Assembly: GCA_018401885.1 (NCBI GenBank)
Contig: JAGYKB010000021.1
Span: forward strand, 1-40,743
Length of the DNA stretch: 40,743 nucleotides
Direction: 5' to 3'
Source of the DNA: Gammaproteobacteria bacterium
GTDB taxonomy: Bacteria; Pseudomonadota; Gammaproteobacteria; Pseudomonadales; Pseudohongiellaceae
The notes below the pieces were generated by a model. The model had not been told where the DNA came from. It did not search any database and saw only the letters and a list, made by a program, of their open reading frames with translations. Shown here in pieces: positions 33,816-40,743 of this stretch (position 1 is the stretch's first letter; every line of letters begins with the position of its first letter). Position numbers and translations under genes: made by a program.

Positions 33816-35024
33816 ATGACAAAAATCCTCATTATAGGGGCGGGCGGCGTAGGCCGTGTCGTAGCCCATAAGTGCGCACAGCTTCCCGATGTGTTCACTG
33901 ATATCGTACTCGCGAGCCGGACTGAGTCGAAATGCGAGCAAATTGCAATCGAGATCAGCGAGCGGCTGGGGCGCAAGATAACGACCGCGCAGGTTGATGC
34001 GGACAACGTGCCGGAGCTTGTGACGTTGCTAAATGAGGTCAAACCGGCGCTCGTAATCAATGTGGCGTTGCCCTATCAGGACCTTACGATCATGGACGCC
34101 TGTCTTGAGGCCGGCGTGAACTACCTCGATACGGCTAATTATGAGCCGCTCGACACGGCGAAGTTCGAGTACAGCTGGCAGTGGGCGTATCAGGAAAAAT
34201 TCCAGAAGGCGGGTTTGATGGCTCTGCTAGGAAGTGGTTTCGATCCTGGCGCGACCAATGTTTTTACCGCCTACCTGCAGAAGCACTGTTTCGATGAAAT
34301 ACACACGCTTGACATCATCGATGTGAATGGCGGCGACCACGGGTACGCGTTCGCGACTAATTTCAATCCCGAGATTAACATTCGCGAAATTACTGCTGAG
34401 TGCCGGCATTGGGAAAACGGCGAGTTCGTCGCTACGCCGGCGATGTCCGAGAAACGCTCTTTTACCTGTCCGGAGGGCGTTGGCACCTATAACGTTTACC
34501 GCATGTATCACGAAGAATTGGAGTCGCTTACCAAGCATATTCCCACGCTTAGGAAAGCACAGTTTTGGATGAGTTTTAGCGACAAGTACCTCAAGCACCT
34601 CGAGGTATTGGTTAATGTTGGCATGACTGGCATCGAGCCGATCGAATTCGATGGACAGCAGATCGTGCCGGTACAGTTTTTGAAAGCATTGCTGCCCGAT
34701 CCGTCCACCTTGGGCCCGCGCACTAAAGGCAAAACCTGCATAGGCTGCCTAGCGACAGGCGTTAAAGACGGCGAGCCGAAGAAAGTTTACCTTTATAACA
34801 TCTGTGATCATCAGGCCTGCTACGAAGAAGTGTCTTCGCAGGCAATCTCCTATACTACCGGCGTGCCGGCGATGATAGGTGCGAAGATGATTCTCGAAGA
34901 CAAATGGCGAAAACCGGGCGTCTGGAATATGGAACAGATGGACCCCGACCCTTTCATGGCTGACATGAACAGCCTTGGTTTGCCATGGCGGCTGATTGAA
35001 GCCCCCGACTTCGAGTTGACTTAA
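33816..35024 (+). CDS. Carboxynorspermidine dehydrogenase (saccharopine dehydrogenase-like)
   Basis: 402 residues. GAGGVG (8-13) is the NAD(P)-binding motif, and the length, ANYEP and GFDPGATNVF match the bacterial carboxynorspermidine/carboxyspermidine dehydrogenase branch of the saccharopine dehydrogenase family. It reductively condenses aspartate semialdehyde with a diamine (putrescine gives carboxyspermidine; diaminopropane gives carboxynorspermidine). The decarboxylase gene starts 3 bases after its stop and an agmatinase gene, a source of putrescine, follows, so carboxyspermidine for spermidine is the more likely product. No strong ribosome binding site is seen before the ATG at 33816. 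Confidence 0.93.
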   Translation: MTKILIIGAGGVGRVVAHKCAQLPDVFTDIVLASRTESKCEQIAIEISERLGRKITTAQVDADNVPELVTLLNEVKPALVINVALPYQDLTIMDACLEAGVNYLDTANYEPLDTAKFEYSWQWAYQEKFQKAGLMALLGSGFDPGATNVFTAYLQKHCFDEIHTLDIIDVNGGDHGYAFATNFNPEINIREITAECRHWENGEFVATPAMSEKRSFTCPEGVGTYNVYRMYHEELESLTKHIPTLRKAQFWMSFSDKYLKHLEVLVNVGMTGIEPIEFDGQQIVPVQFLKALLPDPSTLGPRTKGKTCIGCLATGVKDGEPKKVYLYNICDHQACYEEVSSQAISYTTGVPAMIGAKMILEDKWRKPGVWNMEQMDPDPFMADMNSLGLPWRLIEAPDFELT

Positions 35025-35027
35025 GAT

Positions 35028-36212
35028 ATGACAGAATACATTCATCCTGCTTCAGATAGTTTTTTGGCCTTCGATCCCAGTCGAGTCCCGTCACCTTGTT
35101 TCGTGGTCGATGAGGCGGCGGTCGAGCGCAATCTGAAGGTCCTCGCCGATTTTCAGCAGCGCTCGGGTGCTAAAGTCCTACTCGCGCTCAAGGCCTTCGG
35201 CATGTATTCCCTGGGCCCTCTATTTAATAAATATCTCGCGGGTACCTGTGCTAGCGGTCTCGCGGAGGCGCGTCTCGGACGGGAGGAATTTGGCGGTGAG
35301 GTCCATGTGTTTTCTGCCGCCTATAAAGAGTCTGATCTCAGCGAGATCATGAAAATAGCTGATCATGTGATTCTCAATTCATTGAGCCAATGGGATAGAT
35401 TTAAGGCGCTAGCAGAATCAGCGATGAGTGCTCGGCCTGAGCTACAAATTGGTCTGCGCATCAACCCCGAACATTCTGAAGGCGCGCTGCCCATTTACGA
35501 TCCCTGCACGGCAGGGTCGAGGCTCGGAGTTCCCATCTCGCAGCTTGCCGATGTGGATCTTTCTATGTTCAGTGGTCTGCATTTTCATACTCTATGTCAG
35601 CAGGGATTTGCGCCTCTCGACCGAACGCTTGCAAAGATAGAGAGTGATTTTGGCGACAGGCTTTCTCAGTTCGAATGGATTAATTTTGGTGGTGGCCACT
35701 TACTCGCGCATCCAGACTATGACATTGAAGCGCTGATCGTGCGCATCAAAGCTTTTTCAGAGAAATACGGTCTGCAGGTCTATCTCGAACCGGGTGAGGG
35801 AATTGTAAACAAAACTGGTGTGATGGTAGCGGAAATACTCGACACGATGACAAACGTGACAGATATCGCAATTATCGATTGCTCCGCGACCTGCCACATG
35901 CCCGATATTCTGGAGATGCCGTATCGTGCAAACATTTTTCACTCGGGTTTGCCGGGTGATTACGAGCATACGTACAGGCTTGGCGGTTTAAGCTGCCTCG
36001 CGGGTGACGTTGTCGGCGATTACAGCTTTGAAAAACCGCTCAAAGTGGGTGACAGAATCATGTTCGACGATATGGCGCACTACACCATGGTGAAAACTTC
36101 GACTTTTAACGGCGTGCAGTTGCCCTCTATTGCGATTTGGAACTCTCAGTCTGATGAGGTGCGGGTGGTCAAGGGCTTCACTTATGAAGACTTCCGCGAC
36201 CGACTTTCTTAA
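35028..36212 (+). CDS. nspC: Carboxynorspermidine / carboxyspermidine decarboxylase
   Basis: 394 residues in the alanine-racemase-fold decarboxylase family. K55 in LALKAFGMYS is the PLP lysine, the phosphate-binding glycines are in NFGGGHL, and DCSATCHMPDILEMPYR is the C-terminal active-site segment shared by carboxynorspermidine decarboxylases, with the family's catalytic cysteine. It removes CO2 from carboxyspermidine or carboxynorspermidine to complete spermidine or norspermidine. The gene begins 3 bases after its partner dehydrogenase. This is the route that avoids decarboxylated SAM, unlike SpeDE. Confidence 0.94.
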   Translation: MTEYIHPASDSFLAFDPSRVPSPCFVVDEAAVERNLKVLADFQQRSGAKVLLALKAFGMYSLGPLFNKYLAGTCASGLAEARLGREEFGGEVHVFSAAYKESDLSEIMKIADHVILNSLSQWDRFKALAESAMSARPELQIGLRINPEHSEGALPIYDPCTAGSRLGVPISQLADVDLSMFSGLHFHTLCQQGFAPLDRTLAKIESDFGDRLSQFEWINFGGGHLLAHPDYDIEALIVRIKAFSEKYGLQVYLEPGEGIVNKTGVMVAEILDTMTNVTDIAIIDCSATCHMPDILEMPYRANIFHSGLPGDYEHTYRLGGLSCLAGDVVGDYSFEKPLKVGDRIMFDDMAHYTMVKTSTFNGVQLPSIAIWNSQSDEVRVVKGFTYEDFRDRLS

Positions 36213-36254
36213 AGCACCCGACTCAAGCACGATAGAGCTTTAAAGGACAGTGGC

Positions 36255-37151
36255 ATGGAAGAATATGATCAGTTAGCGGCACCGGGTTATCCCGTGTTTT
36301 TGGGCTCCGAGTTCGAGCACCCGGCCGAGGTTGATGCGCTCTTTCAGGTAATTCCTATTCCTTATGAGGCATCTGTTTCATACGGTGGCGGCACCGCAGA
36401 GGGTCCCAAAACTATTCTCGAGGCGAGTTGGCAGTTAGAGCAGTGGGACGGCAAAAGTATCCCAGGGCAGGAAGGGATTTTCACCCATGCGCCAATCGAC
36501 TGTAGCGGTGACGCCAGCGGAGTGATCGAGGCGATAGCACGAGTTACGCGCCGCGTTATAGATCGCGGACAGATTCCGGTGGGAATCGGCGGAGAGCATA
36601 CGGTTACCTTCGGTCTGATCAAGGGAATGCTTGATGCCGGCGAGCGGGATTTTGGCGTAGTCCAGATTGACGCCCATGCTGATTTGCGCGACCGTTACGA
36701 AGACAATCCCTATAGCCATGCATCGGTGATGAAGCGCATTGTCGATGAGGGCATCCCGCTTTTGCAGCTCGGAATTCGTGCCATTTGTGAAGAAGAAATG
36801 CAGACACGGAAAGAATTTGGCGTTGCCTTTTACGACGCCGAGGTGCTCGTTCCGACTAATGTGAGCAGCGTTCAATTACCTGAAGGGTTTCCGAAGAAGA
36901 TATTCTTTACCGTCGATGTTGACGGTCTAGACCCCTCTGTTTTCCCCTCCACCGGCACGCCAGTTCCCGGTGGGTTGGGCTGGTATCAGACGCTGGGTCT
37001 TATTGAGTCGGTCGCGAGCCAGGCAGAAATAATTGGCTTCGATCTCACCGAATTCGCCCCCATCGAAGGCTTTCATGCCTATCAGTTCTCCGCCTCGGCT
37101 CTCCTTTATAAGATGATGGGTATTGTGCAGCGCAGTCGACAGAGCGCCTAA
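36255..37151 (+). CDS. speB: Agmatinase (ureohydrolase family)
   Basis: 298 residues. The binuclear manganese ligands of ureohydrolases are all present: H115 (GGEHTVT), D139, H141 and D143 (IDAHADLRD), and D221 and D223 (TVDVDGLDPS). SHASVM is the usual loop after the second metal motif. The best fit is agmatinase, releasing urea from agmatine to give putrescine, the diamine used by the two upstream enzymes; guanidinobutyrase or other guanidino-hydrolases are possible. AAGGA precedes the ATG at 36255. The arginine decarboxylase that would make agmatine is not in the window. Confidence 0.9.
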   Translation: MEEYDQLAAPGYPVFLGSEFEHPAEVDALFQVIPIPYEASVSYGGGTAEGPKTILEASWQLEQWDGKSIPGQEGIFTHAPIDCSGDASGVIEAIARVTRRVIDRGQIPVGIGGEHTVTFGLIKGMLDAGERDFGVVQIDAHADLRDRYEDNPYSHASVMKRIVDEGIPLLQLGIRAICEEEMQTRKEFGVAFYDAEVLVPTNVSSVQLPEGFPKKIFFTVDVDGLDPSVFPSTGTPVPGGLGWYQTLGLIESVASQAEIIGFDLTEFAPIEGFHAYQFSASALLYKMMGIVQRSRQSA

Positions 37152-37251
37152 ACCCTATTATCCTCGATACTTATCCAATTTACCGCGATTCTCGTGCTAG
37201 TCCTTTAGATGAGAATCTTGGTGCGCATAAGCTAGAACACGAGGAGCTCCT

Positions 37252-39606
37252 TTGAAGACTTTTCCGGACTACCCCAAACCCCGATTCCTCGCCATCGTCA
37301 TGTGCCTGATAGGCGCTCTTTTGTTGTGGGTGGGTGTGTTGCTCTTAGATGTCGGTGGCTCACTCTACTACGCGTTCGCAGGTGTCGTGCTTGCCGCGAC
37401 GGGAGTGCTATTGTTTCGCGGTGATAGGCGTGGGGCGACGCTCTATGGCGCATTTTTGCTGTTTACCTACCTCTGGGCGCTTTACGAAGCAGGGCTAGAT
37501 GCTTGGGCGCTTATGCCGCGTGTTGCTATGTTCAGCGTATTGGGTCTGTGGTTTCTCTTACCGCGGGTCCGTCGAGGACTATTGCAAGCAGAGCCAGCGC
37601 CCTTGCTGTCGCTGCGGGCGACTCGCGCCTCGCTAGCAGGTCTGGCAGCTCTGGGCGTTGCGCTGCTCTTTAGCGGAGGCTACGAGATCGGCACCCCAAC
37701 AGCGCTTGGTACTGGCACTGTAAACAATGCAACGGGCGACTGGGCCAACTACGGTTCTTCTAAGTCTGGCACCCGCTATGCGGCGAGCGCGCAGATAAAT
37801 TTAGACAATGTGAGTCAACTCGACAGGGCGTGGGAGATTCGTACTGGGGTTCCTGGGGCGTTCAAAGGCACACCAATTCAGATCGACGATGGTCTGTATT
37901 TGTGCACCGGTCAAAACATCATCTTGGCGCTTGATCCCGACTCAGGAGAAGAGCGCTGGCGTTTCGACCCTGACCTCCAGTCGCCGAAGATTGGTTTCTG
38001 GGATACCTGCCGCGGTGTAACTTATTATGAAAGCCCCGAGGCGGACCCCGAGACCGAGTGTGCCGAACGCATTCTCACCGCAACTACCGATGCGCGACTT
38101 ATCGCGGTCGATAAGAATACGGGCCTTGTGTGCAGTGATTTTGGCGTTGATGGCCAGATCAGCCTCCTCGAAGGTATGGGTCAAGTGATTCCGGGCTTCT
38201 ATTTCGTCACCTCTCCACCGACTATTTCAAACGATGTGTTAGTGCTGGGCGGCTGGGTGCTCGATAACCAAATGACCGAGGAGCCCTCGGGTGTCGTGCG
38301 TGGGTTCAATCCGCAAACCGGCGAATTAGTTTGGGCCTGGGACATGGGGCGCGAAGACCGCACCGGCCTGCCCGAGCCTGGCGAAAACTACACACGCGGC
38401 ACGCCGAACGTGTGGAGTTTGACCAGTGCCGATGAGGAGCTTGGTCTTATCTACGTGCCAACGGGAAACGGCACGCCAGATTATTTCGGCGGCCATCGCA
38501 CCGAAGCCATGGATAAATATGCGAGCTCGATCGTGGCGCTCGACGCGCGCACGGGTCGCGTACGCTGGAGCTTCCAAACCACCCATCATGACATCTGGGA
38601 CTACGACGTGCCGTCGCAGCCGACGCTTGTCGACATTCCTGTCGACGGGGTAATTCGCAAAGCGGTCGTGGTGCCGACCAAGCGTGCGGAGCTGTTCTTG
38701 CTCGACAGAGAGACTGGCGAGCCGCTTGCCGAAGTTGCCGAACTGCCTACACCTCAAACTGATATTCCTGAAGATTTCACGAGCCCAACACAGCCGTTTT
38801 CGGTGGGCATGCCGTCGTTCGCTAAGCGCCTTACCGAGGCGGACATGTGGGGCATCACGCCTTTCGATCAGGCTGCCTGTAGGCTTCAATTTAAGCGCAT
38901 GCGCTACGAGGGGCCGCTTACACCGCCTACAACCGGCTACGGCTCGCTCTACTTCCCTGGCGTTGCAGGCGGCATGAACTGGGGCAGCGTCGCGGTTGAC
39001 GAGGTAAATAACCTTATGGTGGTCAACACCATGAACAACCCGTCTGTGGTGCGTCTCATCCCCCGAGACGAAGTAAAGGAGAATGAGGTTTTTGGCATCG
39101 GTGGCGCCCAAGCAGGCACGCCTTATGCGGTTTATTCCTTCTTCTTCCTCTCGCCAATTTTCGCGCCATGCATCGAGCCACCCTACGGTGAGATGGCGGT
39201 AGTCGACCTCGCCTCGAAAGAGCTTCTGTGGCGACGACCGTTAGGCACAGCGAAGGAGCAGGGGCCGCTTGGCATTCCCAGTCGTCTGCCTCTGCCTATG
39301 GGCATGTTCTATAACGCAGGATCGATCGTGACAGGCGGTGGCGTGATTTTCAACGCGGGCGTCGTCGACAGCACCGCGCGTGCTATCAATGTCTTTACCG
39401 GTGAGGAAGTCTGGACAGACAGCCTCCCCGGATCCTCTACTGCAACGCCAATGAGCTACGTAAGCCCTAAGACGGGCAAGCAATATGTCATCGTCACCGT
39501 TGCCGACGGCGGGGGTGCGTTGCAGCTCGAGAACGCGGTCGATGACGACGCCGAGGCGGGTGACGTCCCGGGTGGCTATGTCATTGCTTATAGTCTGAAG
39601 GATTAA
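37252..39606 (+). CDS. gcd: Membrane-bound PQQ-dependent glucose dehydrogenase-like quinoprotein
   Basis: 784 residues, close to E. coli Gcd (796). The N-terminal part has five hydrophobic helices (about 12-32, 36-55, 63-80, 88-104, 126-143), as in membrane glucose dehydrogenases that pass electrons to ubiquinone. The periplasmic PQQ propeller begins at DWANYGSSKSGTRY (163-176). D450 in HHDIWDYD matches catalytic D466 and K477 matches K493, with the same 27-residue spacing. It should oxidise an aldose to its lactone at the outer face of the inner membrane. The start is TTG at 37252 behind GAGGAG. It is the only one of the three quinoproteins here that keeps the catalytic aspartate. Confidence 0.9.
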   Translation: MKTFPDYPKPRFLAIVMCLIGALLLWVGVLLLDVGGSLYYAFAGVVLAATGVLLFRGDRRGATLYGAFLLFTYLWALYEAGLDAWALMPRVAMFSVLGLWFLLPRVRRGLLQAEPAPLLSLRATRASLAGLAALGVALLFSGGYEIGTPTALGTGTVNNATGDWANYGSSKSGTRYAASAQINLDNVSQLDRAWEIRTGVPGAFKGTPIQIDDGLYLCTGQNIILALDPDSGEERWRFDPDLQSPKIGFWDTCRGVTYYESPEADPETECAERILTATTDARLIAVDKNTGLVCSDFGVDGQISLLEGMGQVIPGFYFVTSPPTISNDVLVLGGWVLDNQMTEEPSGVVRGFNPQTGELVWAWDMGREDRTGLPEPGENYTRGTPNVWSLTSADEELGLIYVPTGNGTPDYFGGHRTEAMDKYASSIVALDARTGRVRWSFQTTHHDIWDYDVPSQPTLVDIPVDGVIRKAVVVPTKRAELFLLDRETGEPLAEVAELPTPQTDIPEDFTSPTQPFSVGMPSFAKRLTEADMWGITPFDQAACRLQFKRMRYEGPLTPPTTGYGSLYFPGVAGGMNWGSVAVDEVNNLMVVNTMNNPSVVRLIPRDEVKENEVFGIGGAQAGTPYAVYSFFFLSPIFAPCIEPPYGEMAVVDLASKELLWRRPLGTAKEQGPLGIPSRLPLPMGMFYNAGSIVTGGGVIFNAGVVDSTARAINVFTGEEVWTDSLPGSSTATPMSYVSPKTGKQYVIVTVADGGGALQLENAVDDDAEAGDVPGGYVIAYSLKD

Positions 39607-39647
39607 ATAGCAACCTTTGCAATCTAGGTAAACGGAACTAAGCGGAA

Positions 39648-40664
39648 ATGATGAAAAGACCTGATCATCGAATTTTCAACTTAGTTCTGTTGCTTGCGCT
39701 TTTTGCTGCTGAAACGAACGCGCAAGACCGGCAAACGCCTCGAACCGAGTATGGCCACCCTGATCTTCAGGGTATCTGGAGCAATGCCACTCAAACCAGA
39801 CTAGAGCGCGACACGGCACTTGGGAGGCAGCGGGCGTTTACCGAAGCCGAGGCGCTTGCACGCGAGCTTCTTTCCCTAGAGCGTCAGATTCAAGCTGACC
39901 AAGCGAGCGATCCTAATCGCGCGCCCCCAAGCGATGGCAACACCGCAGCCGGCTACAATTCTTTCTGGCTCGATCGCGGTAACGGCATTGTTCGAATCAA
40001 TGGTGAATACCGTACATCGATGATCATCGACCCACCTGACGGCCAAATTCCTTACCTACCAGCGTCCGAGCGACGTCTCTCGCAGCGCCAGCAGTGGCTC
40101 CAGCTGCCAGGCGTAGGTGTTTCCGATGGCCCTGAATTACAGACTATAGGGGAACGCTGTTTGTTGTTCTGGGATTTTCGTACATCGAACTCCAGTGCCG
40201 GGCCACCGATGATGCCTGTCATTTACAACAACAATTACCAGATTGTGCAAACTCAAGACTATGTTGTCATTCTGGCGGAGATGATTCACGACGCGCGGAT
40301 AATTAGGCTAGACGATAAACATCACCCGACGGTAATGAACCAGTGGATGGGAGATTCGATCGGCCATTGGGAAGGCGAGACTTTGGTTGTGGAGACTCGC
40401 AATCTGCATCCCCAGCAATCTCACTATGGTTCCAGTAAAGACCTCGTTGTTGTCGAACGTTTTACTCGCAGTAGTGAACAGCAAATCGACTACCAATTTA
40501 CTCTAACTGACTCCTCTGTTTACAGTCAGCCTTGGACAGCCGAACTTGCCCTGCGTCAGCGTCCAGAGGTCGACGTGCTCTATGAGTTCGCCTGCCACGA
40601 AGGGAATTACGCACTCAGTGGCATATTAGCGGGGGCGAGACGAGGCGAGCGGGATGGGAAATAG
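39648..40664 (+). CDS. Secreted protein of unknown function (HPDLQGIW family)
   Basis: 338 residues with a Sec signal (hydrophobic 9-22, cleavage near NAQ-D). The mature protein starts with YGHPDLQGIWSN (35-46). Further on are NNNYQIVQTQDYVVILAEMIHDARII and GDSIGHWEGETLVVETRNL, then VVERFTRS. I recognise these as the blocks of a widespread secreted family without a known function, frequent in acidobacteria and other environmental bacteria. No enzymatic triad or cofactor motif is evident. It lies 41 bases after the glucose dehydrogenase-like gene on the same strand, so co-transcription is likely. Two adjacent ATGs (39648, 39651) could serve as start. Confidence 0.72.
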   Translation: MMKRPDHRIFNLVLLLALFAAETNAQDRQTPRTEYGHPDLQGIWSNATQTRLERDTALGRQRAFTEAEALARELLSLERQIQADQASDPNRAPPSDGNTAAGYNSFWLDRGNGIVRINGEYRTSMIIDPPDGQIPYLPASERRLSQRQQWLQLPGVGVSDGPELQTIGERCLLFWDFRTSNSSAGPPMMPVIYNNNYQIVQTQDYVVILAEMIHDARIIRLDDKHHPTVMNQWMGDSIGHWEGETLVVETRNLHPQQSHYGSSKDLVVVERFTRSSEQQIDYQFTLTDSSVYSQPWTAELALRQRPEVDVLYEFACHEGNYALSGILAGARRGERDGK

Positions 40665-40743
40665 TTACAAAGATCGACATAGTTTTACGCCGAGGGAAAG
40701 ACAATCTCAATATAAGGAAAATTTGTGGTACTTTATACAAGGT

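Noticed and set aside
36435..36875. 146-codon minus-strand open frame inside the agmatinase gene
   Set aside because: Covers the metal-binding core of the agmatinase on the opposite strand; no recognisable protein features.
38326..39111. 261-codon open frame on the minus strand inside the Gcd-like gene
   Set aside because: Antisense to a strongly conserved quinoprotein; the translated product is rich in Arg and His with no domain, as expected for a shadow of a GC-rich gene.
1..40743. CRISPR arrays, tRNA or rRNA genes, insertion sequences, phage genes or toxin-antitoxin pairs
   Set aside because: No repeated spacer structure, RNA gene, transposase, integrase or phage structural gene was seen in reading the window.

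Overview
The window looks like a chromosomal segment from a marine, aerobic gammaproteobacterium. The pointers are a green-type proteorhodopsin with a full retinal pathway, an MlaA outer-membrane lipoprotein, a cytochrome c5-like protein, a large TonB-dependent receptor and many exported quinoproteins and flavoproteins. SAR92, OM60/NOR5 or OM182-like groups are plausible, but the clade cannot be fixed by eye. No rRNA, tRNA, CRISPR array, insertion sequence or phage gene was found.

Layout. (1) 1-2.8 kb, minus strand: the first codons of a nitroreductase, a short-chain dehydrogenase, a gamma-glutamylcyclotransferase-like protein, a 37-residue membrane peptide with a good ribosome binding site, and a polytopic membrane protein. 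(2) 2.9-8.05 kb, plus strand: a membrane-embedded spermidine-synthase-like fusion, a small 2OG-Fe(II) oxygenase-like protein, a haloalkane-dehalogenase-like hydrolase and MlaA. (3) 8.07-15.5 kb, the phototrophy cassette: crtE-crtI-crtB-crtY-blh-fni on the minus strand, divergent from proteorhodopsin on the plus strand. Together they run from isoprenoid precursor to beta-carotene, to retinal, to a light-driven proton pump. (4) 15.5-29.3 kb, an extracytoplasmic oxidation island: an anchored alpha/beta hydrolase, two paraoxonase-like lactonases, two exported PQQ dehydrogenase-like proteins, an FAD (GMC) dehydrogenase with its Tat-exported small subunit, and a TonB-dependent receptor. (5) 29.3-33.5 kb: an exported SGNH hydrolase, a Tat-exported D-threonine-aldolase-like PLP enzyme, and a cytochrome c5-like gene followed by a Tat-exported lactone-oxidase-type flavoprotein that is frameshifted. 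(6) 33.8-37.2 kb: a three-gene polyamine operon (carboxynorspermidine dehydrogenase, carboxynorspermidine decarboxylase, agmatinase). (7) 37.2-40.7 kb: a membrane-bound PQQ glucose-dehydrogenase-like protein and a secreted protein of unknown function.

How the parts may work together (inference). Regions 4, 5 and 7 combine enzymes that would oxidise sugars or alcohols outside the cytoplasm, possibly to lactones, with calcium lactonases that would open them, a receptor for outer-membrane uptake and a c-type cytochrome for electrons. Proteorhodopsin in the same neighbourhood would add a light-driven proton gradient. The combined oxidation and lactonase island is the best candidate here for an undescribed system; its substrate cannot be read from the sequence.
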